From the NCBI GenBank assembly GCA_001247695.2, contig LGRX02029197.1:1-64000 (forward strand): a stretch of 64,000 bases of DNA, written 5' to 3'. The notes beneath the pieces are model-generated. The model was given only the letters and a program-made list of their open reading frames with translations. It did no database searches and had not been told where the DNA came from. This document shows, piece after piece, positions 52,948 to 60,805 of this stretch; within the stretch, counting starts at the first letter, position 1, and every line of letters begins with the position of its first letter. The position numbers and the translations under genes are program-made. This stretch comes from Cymbomonas tetramitiformis (Eukaryota; Chlorophyta; Pyramimonadophyceae; Pyramimonadales; Pyramimonadaceae).

Positions 52948-54204
52948 ATGCGCGCCGATATACTCGTTTGCGTTTTTCTGCGTTGGATTGACGCTCCGAT
53001 CATGGTCCAGTGGAAGTGTAAACGCGCGCTTTTCACGACGTTTATTATTGTTTTTATCGCGTTGCTGTCCATACCGTTGCGCAGATTACGCGCGCGAGCA
53101 CCCAAAGTGTCGCGCACGCGGTATCTTCCAATATCGTTTGCTATCCACGAGCGGTACGTGCTGCCACCAACGTCCGAGTGCGTCGGTACAAAAAACCAAT
53201 CGCTGGCCACCGTGATACCCGGCAGAAAGAGCACGTACGTTTACGCAGACGAAACCGCTTACTACGCGGACTACCGTCGTAGCTTTTACGCCCTGACCAT
53301 GCAAAAAGGTGGCTGGGACTGTTTCCGTCACTACGAGATACTGGCGAATGGGTGCGTTCCTTCCTTTCTGGGTATAGACGACATACCGCCGCTTACGATG
53401 CACACGTTTCCCAAGGAGTTGGTTCAGCAAGCGATGCGCTTACCGGGTGTGCCGACAGAGGAGAGCGTCATTAATGCACTGGCCTCCACAGCACAGCACA
53501 CGGCCGATTTATTTCAAATTGACTTTTCGGTGTTTAACAAAACGGCTTACTGCAAACTGCGGCGGCAGCTGATGCAGTATGCCCGCGAGCGGTTGACCAC
53601 GCGCGCGCTGGGGGAATACGTCGTCGAACAAATTCGTAGTTTACGTCCACCGGTACCGATATCCGGGCGAGGGGTTTTGCTCATCACGGAGCCGTCTGTG
53701 GAGTACCAAAGCGGTTTACTGTACATCGGGCTTGTGGAAATTCTAGGCAGCAAACTGTTTACTTACCCCTACAGAAAAGCCATCGTGCACGCGGATCACC
53801 GCAACGATACTAAGGCGTATGGTCGTGGTTTTGGATTTCAAGGAGTGCTTCCAACGACGGGGCTATATGCGGATCACGCGGAGGAGGAGGCCGACCATGC
53901 CTACCAGACCATCGTGGAGTACCGACTGCAAAACGGCGGTTTTGACGCGATCATCGTGACTAACGGTGGAAACGAATATTGTGAGGTGGACTTGTATCAG
54001 ACTAAGTTCGGTATTGGGCGTCAAACAAAATCCCTGCGGACGAAGGTTTTGGCATATCGAACGCGGTACCCCGACTCCGTTCTGATGTTTGTGGACGGAA
54101 GCGATCTGGGTGGCTGTCATACCACGGACCTACCAAATGTGGACGTACACTTCGTCCGCGAGACCGCGAATGCCCTTAGCGGACCGTTTCTGTTGCAATC
54201 GTGA
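52948..54204 (+). CDS. type II membrane glycosyltransferase candidate (exostosin-like)
   Basis: The 418-residue protein (or 400 from ATG 53002, MVQWKCKR) has one N-terminal membrane helix (LFTTFIIVFIALLSIPL). The stretch YALTMQKGGWDCFRHYEILANGCVPSF, in part KGGWDCFRHYEILANGC, followed by a P-x-T...FPKEL block, is typical of exostosin-type and related glycosyltransferases, in which it forms part of the sugar-nucleotide site. The C-terminal half has an alpha/beta look (FDAIIVTNGG, SVLMFVDGSD). It probably glycosylates virion proteins in the secretory pathway. The substrate cannot be told. Confidence 0.72.
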   Translation: MRADILVCVFLRWIDAPIMVQWKCKRALFTTFIIVFIALLSIPLRRLRARAPKVSRTRYLPISFAIHERYVLPPTSECVGTKNQSLATVIPGRKSTYVYADETAYYADYRRSFYALTMQKGGWDCFRHYEILANGCVPSFLGIDDIPPLTMHTFPKELVQQAMRLPGVPTEESVINALASTAQHTADLFQIDFSVFNKTAYCKLRRQLMQYARERLTTRALGEYVVEQIRSLRPPVPISGRGVLLITEPSVEYQSGLLYIGLVEILGSKLFTYPYRKAIVHADHRNDTKAYGRGFGFQGVLPTTGLYADHAEEEADHAYQTIVEYRLQNGGFDAIIVTNGGNEYCEVDLYQTKFGIGRQTKSLRTKVLAYRTRYPDSVLMFVDGSDLGGCHTTDLPNVDVHFVRETANALSGPFLLQS

Positions 54205-54289
54205 GAATGCCCTATATCGGAGCTGCTTAAGGTTTCCTCCTTTTTATTAGTTACCGTGTATTTGCGCAATATGGTACAGAGCTTGTGAG

Positions 54290-55549
54290 TTAGGCCTTTG
54301 CGCAACATTTTGGTACGCTACCTAACAGCGTATTCACGCGCCAGTAATTTAAAACCCATTCCACTTGCGTCTGTTGCTTCGGTAGCACCTCCGGTCGCGC
54401 GAACCGGCTCGCCGCGACGCGGAAAAACTTGGCGTAATCCCGAACGGGATCCGCGGTGCTAATAGCCCGCGCTATGCGCGATTTGATGTCTTTCAGCCCC
54501 ATTCCGCGGTTGAGCTTCTCGTTGAAATCTGTGCCCATCATAACGCAGAGTAGGCAAAACTCCCACGGACCGGACGGCCGATCGAAAGCGTTCAACATGC
54601 ATCTCATATCCAATATGCGGCGGCTTTCCTCCCACCAAAGCCCGGCGAACCCGTCGCTGGGCACCTCAAACGCGCATGCGTGCACGCTGTCCGTCGAAAC
54701 TCCACGAAGGACCTCCTCCCCCACGGGCTGCGCAAACAACGTCGACGTCACGCGCTGTAAGTCCGCAAACAAGAAACGAACGCAAAGCGGACCAGAGTTA
54801 GCGCGTACCGTTCGCTCGCACGCAGGTAGCCACAGATAAATGTTGACACCCCTTCGTAGCAATCGACCTTGCGCGGCCAGCAGGATCGGTATGGAGTCCG
54901 AATCGATGGTGCGCACCACGAAACTGTCGTAAGGTTGAGTCGCAGCGAGCCACTCTATGCACCTCGCCGCGGCCAGATCGGCCTCGCCGTCTCGTACAAC
55001 CTCTTCGAGGTCGGTGGTCGCATCCTCTTCCCACCCTTCGCCTTTGGGTACGCAGCGGAACAGGCGGGCGCCGCAGGATGCGAATCTGGTAATCAGGCGC
55101 GCGCCCGGGACGTATGGGATCGCGTCGCTCGGCGGTTCCACGTTGTGGTGCAGGTAGAGCAGTACCGCCTGTTTGAAAGTACGATCTGACAGCGCCTCGC
55201 ACCAATTCGCGGGTGCGTGATCGTGCGTCAAAAACCGATCCGCGTCCTCAATTTTGGCGGATCGCCTGTCGCGTCGTCGTTGCTCCGCGCGTTTCTCCTC
55301 CGGCACGCGCGCGTCGTTGTCGCCCAGAGCCACGAAACAGACGCACCCCGCCTTGTACGCGCTACGAATCTGCGACTGCACGAAACGCACGAGCTCCCTA
55401 CCGGAGCCGCCTCTGAAACGATAGAGCAACCACATGTAGTCTAGCACGCACACTTCGGGGGCCGCCGAGGCCGTGAGTGCGTCGCGCGTGAGGTGCACCT
55501 GCGGCATGGTCTCGCGAACATGCCGTCGTACGTCCGCGTGCAATCCCAT
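54290..55549 (-). CDS. XPG/FEN1-family nuclease
   Basis: The 419-residue protein starts at ATG 55549 (TATA-like TATAGATA just upstream at 55594-55602). The N-domain has VCVLDYMWLLYRF and VALGDNDARVPEEKRAEQRRRDRR, in part PEEKRAEQRRRDRR, equivalent to the D-x-x...F-D-G...P-x-K-x-x-x-x-x-x-R-R of the family. The I-domain has FVVRTIDSDSIPI (acidic D-x-D-S) and MMGTDFNEKLNRGMGL (the GxDY..G.pGIG metal and helix-hairpin element). It would process flaps or bubbles in DNA replication and repair. The first D of the I-domain E-x-E/D pair is hard to assign, so exact catalytic residues are uncertain. Confidence 0.83.
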   Translation of the reverse strand: MGLHADVRRHVRETMPQVHLTRDALTASAAPEVCVLDYMWLLYRFRGGSGRELVRFVQSQIRSAYKAGCVCFVALGDNDARVPEEKRAEQRRRDRRSAKIEDADRFLTHDHAPANWCEALSDRTFKQAVLLYLHHNVEPPSDAIPYVPGARLITRFASCGARLFRCVPKGEGWEEDATTDLEEVVRDGEADLAAARCIEWLAATQPYDSFVVRTIDSDSIPILLAAQGRLLRRGVNIYLWLPACERTVRANSGPLCVRFLFADLQRVTSTLFAQPVGEEVLRGVSTDSVHACAFEVPSDGFAGLWWEESRRILDMRCMLNAFDRPSGPWEFCLLCVMMGTDFNEKLNRGMGLKDIKSRIARAISTADPVRDYAKFFRVAASRFARPEVLPKQQTQVEWVLNYWRVNTLLGSVPKCCAKA

Positions 55550-55636
55550 CAAGACTGAATCGCACACCCCAAACGTATCTATATCGACGCGGGTATAGAT
55601 ACAAAAGTACGGCTACGGACGGTGCGCGTCGTCATC

Positions 55637-56275
55637 ATGTTTCGGCGCGTGTTTTCCAGCGTGTACGCGGCGTTGGTGATGCTGGTGTATGTTGGAATAC
55701 TGGCTTTCGCAGAAGACTCCAATTTCCGCTACCTCACCTACTGGAGCCTGTGCGTGCACGCGCTTTTTCACGCAACGCTTTTTGTGCTGGTGGCGAGCGA
55801 CTGGAAGCACGAGGCCACCGGCCGTACGCAGGCAAACCGTTTTGTCTTCGCCTTGGCTCCCGTGTGCTGCGTGCTTGCCTTTGCGGTTTTCATAACCATC
55901 AACGTGCTTTACTACCACTACGCCACAGACCTGTTTGGGGACAATGAAATGCAAACGCGAACCGCCGGAAAAATAAAGATTGGGGACTTTGGCGTTCACA
56001 CCTTGCCGGTGATACTGGCGATTTTCACGTACGCAACGCACTACGGTTACGCGGAGGACTCGTACGCGGAGCTTCGAATCAGTCATGAAATGCACGCGCA
56101 ACGGACCTACGTGCATTTTCTGTGGATGTATACGCTCTCCACGGTATACTCCGCGGTGTACAGCGCCAAGGAGGTGTACGGAACCCCGGAGTTGCCGAGC
56201 AACGGCACCTACTTTCTCTCAGGGGTAGCGAGCGCGCTTATAGTTCACCTGATGCATTACGCTTTTACTTGCTGA
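55637..56275 (+). CDS. multi-pass membrane protein, AIG1/FAR-17a-like candidate
   Basis: The 212-residue protein has about six hydrophobic segments. FRYLTYWSLCVHALFHATLF, DFGVHTLPVILAIF and HFLWMYTLSTVYSAVYSAKEVYGTPEL (in part HFLWMYTLSTVYSAVY) match the pattern of AIG1/ADTRP/FAR-17a proteins. In these, a Thr in the first RYLT-W segment and a His in the H-T-x-x-P segment are catalytic for hydrolysis of hydroxy-fatty-acid esters. Both are present here. A rhodopsin-type protein is excluded because no Schiff-base lysine helix is visible. If correct, it is a lipid-modifying enzyme, rare in viruses. It starts 38 bp after a TATAGATA box. Confidence 0.55.
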   Translation: MFRRVFSSVYAALVMLVYVGILAFAEDSNFRYLTYWSLCVHALFHATLFVLVASDWKHEATGRTQANRFVFALAPVCCVLAFAVFITINVLYYHYATDLFGDNEMQTRTAGKIKIGDFGVHTLPVILAIFTYATHYGYAEDSYAELRISHEMHAQRTYVHFLWMYTLSTVYSAVYSAKEVYGTPELPSNGTYFLSGVASALIVHLMHYAFTC

Positions 56276-56611
56276 CTCGGTCGAACGCGTCGATATCAAT
56301 ACCACGCGTTCGGTAAGGGTGCAAAACAATTAGGTAACATGACGTAAAAAAGTTTTGCATATGTAAAAAGATTATTAACAAATCGTTGGTTCAGTATCAG
56401 CTCGGTCGCGTACTTGCTGCGCGATCCTCTAATTGCTTGCCTGACTTCAGTCAGGTTTCTCAAACACATCCAACCCCCTTCGTCACGACATAGACAGCAC
56501 CGCTGTAGAGCTCGGACATTCACCTTCCTTACCTTTGTGCACAGCGGCGACTGGCTAACCTAGTATAGATACCAACGCAGTCTATAACGCGGATCACGCG
56601 CAGTATCAAGA
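56276..56611. other. spacer with a doubtful 75-codon minus-strand ORF
   Basis: The minus-strand frame 56523-56296 has a Cys start (CCLCRDEGGWMCL) and a helical remainder but no TATA box. It may be a remnant. A TATAGATA box at about 56563 belongs to the gene at 56612. Confidence 0.35.
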
Positions 56612-57784
56612 ATGTCGATTGCAGTAACGAATTACAGCATGACCGTCAAAGATGCAAGAAAGCATCCGATAGAAACGTTTATGCCTTTTGCGGAATTTCG
56701 TTACGCAAATAAAAAATTTGGTACGGAGTGTCAAATATGTTTTAATAATATAATAGAGAAAGACCTAGTATATCAATGTCCGAATTGTAATAGAATTTTT
56801 CATGACAAATGCATAATTGAATGTATTAAAACGGAACGCGGTATTGGTCAAGAACCAAAATGTCCTAATTGTAGAAAAATTAGAATTTGCGAGAGTCGTG
56901 ATAAGCACGTTTGTGTTAAAGTGCAGGATACTACTTCGATCATTACACTACGTTGTACAGATGTGCAAAAAACCGCTGGCAATATCTCGTTTACGCACGA
57001 GGGTTTTGCCGTATTCCATAGAGACTTTGGTTCATACGTGGTAAGAGCGGTTACCCAAGACAAGCCCTGGTCATTGTCAATACGCAGACATGAAACAGAA
57101 GTCGATACGACGTTTACAGTAAAATTCAATCAAAAGATTTTTGGCACACAGCCAGTAACAAACGAAGACCAAATCTTTTTTGAATTTTGGATTTTGAGTT
57201 TAACCCTCGGACGCGAAAAAACTTATACTTATTTACGTGACACCTTCGATATTCATTCCAAGGACGGTGAGCAAAAAATATTTTTTAGACACGAATTGGA
57301 AACCACAAAAATGCCATTTAAAATCTTTGATGTGTATCCAATACACATATTTCAAGTAGAAAGTGAGCAACACTTGTTATCGAATGAGAGAGTCGATTAC
57401 ATACAGACATTCACCTGTAATTTGGTGAAAGAAAATATACATAACGCGTTGCACTTTAATGTGTTCGAAGACACAGGTAAATTGACACTAATTGAGGCAG
57501 AGTCCGAAACACAAACGCCACCGCATTTCGATTTGGTCATTACGCTGCGAAATAACCTGGCTGTAACGCACAAGCATGAAACTTACGAGATCTCGTGGTA
57601 CTCATCATCAAAAAATGAAGTAGTCCTCGATGCAGATATTGAACCTGATGAAAATTTTAAAGTCAAATTTGGAATAAAAATTGGATCGTCAGTAGAACAC
57701 TTCTACATTGTTGATACTTTATACATAGTTGACTACGATTATTATGACCGAACACAAGAAAATAAGTGTTTTAACTACACATGA
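56612..57784 (+). CDS. RING-finger protein with paralogous C-terminal domain
   Basis: The 390-residue protein has a RING finger at about 31-87: CQICFNN, YQCPNCNRIFHDKCI and CPNCRK, which gives the C-x2-C...C-x2-C/H...C-x2-C series. A roughly 290-residue beta-rich region follows that resembles the 25003-26124 protein. RING proteins act as E3 ubiquitin ligases. The C-terminal region may choose the substrate. The AT-rich codon use is like that of the SET genes. The gene starts about 45 bp after a TATAGATA box. Confidence 0.78.
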   Translation: MSIAVTNYSMTVKDARKHPIETFMPFAEFRYANKKFGTECQICFNNIIEKDLVYQCPNCNRIFHDKCIIECIKTERGIGQEPKCPNCRKIRICESRDKHVCVKVQDTTSIITLRCTDVQKTAGNISFTHEGFAVFHRDFGSYVVRAVTQDKPWSLSIRRHETEVDTTFTVKFNQKIFGTQPVTNEDQIFFEFWILSLTLGREKTYTYLRDTFDIHSKDGEQKIFFRHELETTKMPFKIFDVYPIHIFQVESEQHLLSNERVDYIQTFTCNLVKENIHNALHFNVFEDTGKLTLIEAESETQTPPHFDLVITLRNNLAVTHKHETYEISWYSSSKNEVVLDADIEPDENFKVKFGIKIGSSVEHFYIVDTLYIVDYDYYDRTQENKCFNYT

Positions 57785-57837
57785 ATACATAAATACGTCG
57801 CTGCAGCGAACGTCCGAGCGGTGACGTCCGCGCGGTG

Positions 57838-58107
57838 ATGGTGACGGTTCGACGACGGAATGCGATGGCGGCGGTGTCGGAGTTACATACAGGAATAGAA
57901 GGTAAAACGTGGGAATGTACTGTCAGAGAAGAAGGTGAACGTTTTTTTACACGGATTCAAGAGGGAATAAACCCTTATCGAGTCTTAACTAATAAAAGTC
58001 ATCTCGAATTTTATATAAAAAATACCGAAAACAAATTAAAAATTTTTATGTACGTTGCGCACAATTGGCACGGCCGAACACAGACGCTGGTAACGCTGGG
58101 TCGTTGA
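57838..58107 (+). CDS. small unknown protein, possible fragment of the same paralogous family
   Basis: The frame has 89 codons from ATG 57838, or 80 from the ATG at 57865. The body (GKTWECTVREEGERFFTR, LEFYIKNTENKLKIFMYV) has the alternating pattern of the post-RING domain upstream. It is only 50 bp from the RING gene. It may be a truncated duplicate. Function unknown. Confidence 0.45.
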   Translation: MVTVRRRNAMAAVSELHTGIEGKTWECTVREEGERFFTRIQEGINPYRVLTNKSHLEFYIKNTENKLKIFMYVAHNWHGRTQTLVTLGR

Positions 58108-58606
58108 TTACCTGCCCAAAGTGCGGGAGATTGGCTAAAAAAAAAACTGGGTTATTGACATTCATATGTATCTGATACATGTTCTTAAGCATTTAGCGAT
58201 TATCATTCATGCTCCGCATATTATACATTTTTGTGACGGCCGGTACGCGTTTGCAAACTCCGGCGCTCGCGACACACCTAAAAGCCGCTTTCGCAAGACC
58301 GACAATTAATAAGGAATCCTCACGTACCCAAAAATCAACTTACGGTCGGAATGATGGTACATCTCGCCTTCTAAGAGAGCAAGTCTGGCAACACCTTTTA
58401 GTAGACGTAAACATATTTGCTTTTTCGTCATGAAAACCAATAAAAATAACAGAAAGCATACGGACCAACGCATACCCACCTTACTCTTTGCAAAGTCTTC
58501 AAAAGCAATGGTCGTGATTCTTCCACCGCCGCACCATCCGTGTCGCGCGCAAACGCTCGCGTCGCATGGCGCAAAATGCACAAACGCAAGGCAACTTGCT
58601 GGCTGG
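58108..58606. other. spacer without a convincing gene
   Basis: Two short frames cross (plus 58209-58433, minus 58617-58306, the latter with a hydrophobic stretch MRWSVCFLLFLLVFM). Neither has a TATA box or recognisable domain. An A9 run lies at about 58139. Confidence 0.35.
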
Positions 58607-60604
58607 TTAGAGCGCACCGTACGGGTAGGTCGAATCGTCGCCGTTCAGCACCACGCGGTACAGGTAGGACAAACCCGCCTGGAACTCGTGCGCGGTGCCG
58701 TTAGCGACAAGGAGCTGCGTCCGCTGCGCGTTGTTCACGCCAACCACGGTGGCGATGACCGCCGCCGTGGCGTTGTCGTCGTACAGTACGCCGCCGTCCG
58801 CGGTCACGTAGTTGTACGCCGCGCCGGCGTCGTTTAGCGTGATCACCCCAGTGGTGGGATCGTAGGCGTACACGGCGGGAAGCTTGCAGGCGGAAGTGTA
58901 CGACGCCTCCAAGTCGCACACGGCGAGCGACGTAGTGTCGTCAATGCTCGTTGAAAGAGCGTCCGCGCACACGCATTTGTTGTACTGACCGCATCGGCCG
59001 CCAGCCGAGTCGGCCAAGTTGTACTGAAGATTTTGCCCGTCGGCGCTGTGGAAGCAGCCCGGCGGGCCCATCATGGAGGTAAAAGTGCTGTAGCTGGCAA
59101 ATCCGGCGCTCAGACTCTGACACTCCGACTCCGTCAGATACTCCAGTGGCGGCGTAAGCATGTCGCAGTTGGTATCGTGCGAGATGATCTCGTCCGTGGG
59201 CACGATCGTAGCGGTGGGCGAAGCGGTGGGCGCGTCGGTCAAAGCGTTCGTCGGTGATTCTCCACCGCCGGCGGACTGGTCGCACGCGCTGTCGGTGCAC
59301 AGGCACATGCCCGGCATAGCCCCGCACACGCCCGTGCCGTCGGTGTTGATCATTAAGGCGGGCGGAGGCGCCTGCACCATGGTGCATCCGCTGGCGAAGG
59401 CGGTGACGTCCACACCGTTTGGCGCGCTGTCCAGGTAGATGCCTCCGAACATGGACGCAATTTGCGCGCATATGGTGCCGTCCGTGATAAGAGCCAGCGA
59501 GTTGGACTCGCACGTACCGCTTTGTATTTGGTGCACCTCGCAACCGTTGGGTAGAGTGGGAGATGGATTTGCTGGTGCGGAGGGTGCAAGGGTGGTTTGC
59601 ACGTTGCTCGCGCACGTGTCGCTGACGCAGTAGCACGAAACTGTCGGCGAACAAAGAGAAGGCGAGCTTACGGCGCCTTCCATAGTGAAACGTATAAGTC
59701 CTTCTTCGAACGTACAGCCGATAGGGATTGGCTGGTCCACGTTAACATTGTACATAGCTGAATACTCCATGCCGATCGCATTGCAAAAATTTTCATTCAC
59801 GATGGTGGTGTAACCCGACAGATCGGCGCACGTCCCCACGTCCGTGGTGACGACGTCGCACCCTTGAACAACGAGCGGGGCTTCTTCTTCCGTGTGCTCC
59901 TCGCAACTGCAGATGCATTCGACAGAAAATTGACACCCTACCGTGGACGCGAGATTGAGGTTGAAGTATCCGCCGGTCGTGGACGCGCGTGGAATATAGC
60001 AGCCCGCCGGCTTGTCTGCTGTATCGACAATCGTCATCGGCTTGCCCCAGTTGTCCATAACCTCCTGACACCTGGCTTGATCGTGCTCGGAAAACATGCC
60101 GTTGGTTTCGCACGTGCCTTGATTGCGGTTCGTGTGCGTGCCTGTATCGCACGAACCGCTTATTGTGTGCTGCCCTTCGTGCAGCTCGCGTCTCTCCACG
60201 CCGCGCGGCTTGGGCTCGGGCTCGGGCTCGGGCAGCTGCCGCACGGCCACGCTCTGCTTGGCGGGCACGCCGGCCGCCGCGCGCAGGGCGTTGGTCAGAG
60301 CGCTCGCGTCGCGCACGAGGCGTTTAATGAGCTTAGGCTTGATCGGCACGTCGATGGTCACGTCGTACTCCAACGCCGCGTCGCCCTGTGTGCTGGAGTT
60401 GGAGGCTGCCAGTGGCGTCGCGCGCACATCGGCGGGTGGCACGCGCAGCTGGGTGGCGAGCGCGGTGACCGCGATTTTGCCCACGGTTTGAGCGTCCGCG
60501 TTGTGGTTGCTCGCTGGTATCTCAACGCGCAGTCGCGTCGGGTCGACGGCGCAGATGACCTGCAACAGGCCGAGGCCTATCGCCACGCACAGTAGCGCCC
60601 GCAT
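58607..60604 (-). CDS. secreted Cys-rich multi-repeat protein, surface or virion candidate
   Basis: The 665-residue protein has a clear signal peptide (MRALLCVAIGLGLLQVICA) and a domain of about 110 residues. A P/E linker (PEPEPEPKPRG) precedes four Cys-rich repeats of about 90 residues. Each runs GC or C...G-x-C...C...(P)GC...C...C-x-C and they are joined by T/P/S/A-rich linkers (APSAPANPSPT, TDAPTASPTA). Repeats of this spacing occur in secreted proteins of algae and other protists. The C-terminal 100 residues lack cysteine. There is no membrane anchor. The TATAAATA box at 60637-60644 (minus strand) is 33 bp upstream. The many disulfides fit the Erv1-type oxidase nearby. Confidence 0.7.
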   Translation of the reverse strand: MRALLCVAIGLGLLQVICAVDPTRLRVEIPASNHNADAQTVGKIAVTALATQLRVPPADVRATPLAASNSSTQGDAALEYDVTIDVPIKPKLIKRLVRDASALTNALRAAAGVPAKQSVAVRQLPEPEPEPKPRGVERRELHEGQHTISGSCDTGTHTNRNQGTCETNGMFSEHDQARCQEVMDNWGKPMTIVDTADKPAGCYIPRASTTGGYFNLNLASTVGCQFSVECICSCEEHTEEEAPLVVQGCDVVTTDVGTCADLSGYTTIVNENFCNAIGMEYSAMYNVNVDQPIPIGCTFEEGLIRFTMEGAVSSPSLCSPTVSCYCVSDTCASNVQTTLAPSAPANPSPTLPNGCEVHQIQSGTCESNSLALITDGTICAQIASMFGGIYLDSAPNGVDVTAFASGCTMVQAPPPALMINTDGTGVCGAMPGMCLCTDSACDQSAGGGESPTNALTDAPTASPTATIVPTDEIISHDTNCDMLTPPLEYLTESECQSLSAGFASYSTFTSMMGPPGCFHSADGQNLQYNLADSAGGRCGQYNKCVCADALSTSIDDTTSLAVCDLEASYTSACKLPAVYAYDPTTGVITLNDAGAAYNYVTADGGVLYDDNATAAVIATVVGVNNAQRTQLLVANGTAHEFQAGLSYLYRVVLNGDDSTYPYGAL

Positions 60605-60636
60605 TTTTGTGTGAATCTGTTAATGCTCACTACGTG

Positions 60637-60644
60637 TATTTATA
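60637..60644 (-). promoter_or_regulatory. TATAAATA box (minus strand)
   Basis: It lies 33 bp before ATG 60604. Confidence 0.65.
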
Positions 60645-60805
60645 CACGATCCGCGTTACGTTTTATATCTCGCAATCGCGATTTGTTTACCGCGCCCACG
60701 CGTATACCATGCATATATAAATATATACACGTACTTGAATCCGCATAATCGGTCGGGCTGTGTACACAGCGGGGCTGCGTGCGCACCTCAGCATTTATTT
60801 GAAAA

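Noticed and set aside
55637..56275. Heliorhodopsin or other rhodopsin
   Set aside because: There are too few helices and no lysine in a final helix for retinal. The RYLT-W and H-T-x-x-P pattern fits AIG1/FAR-17a better.
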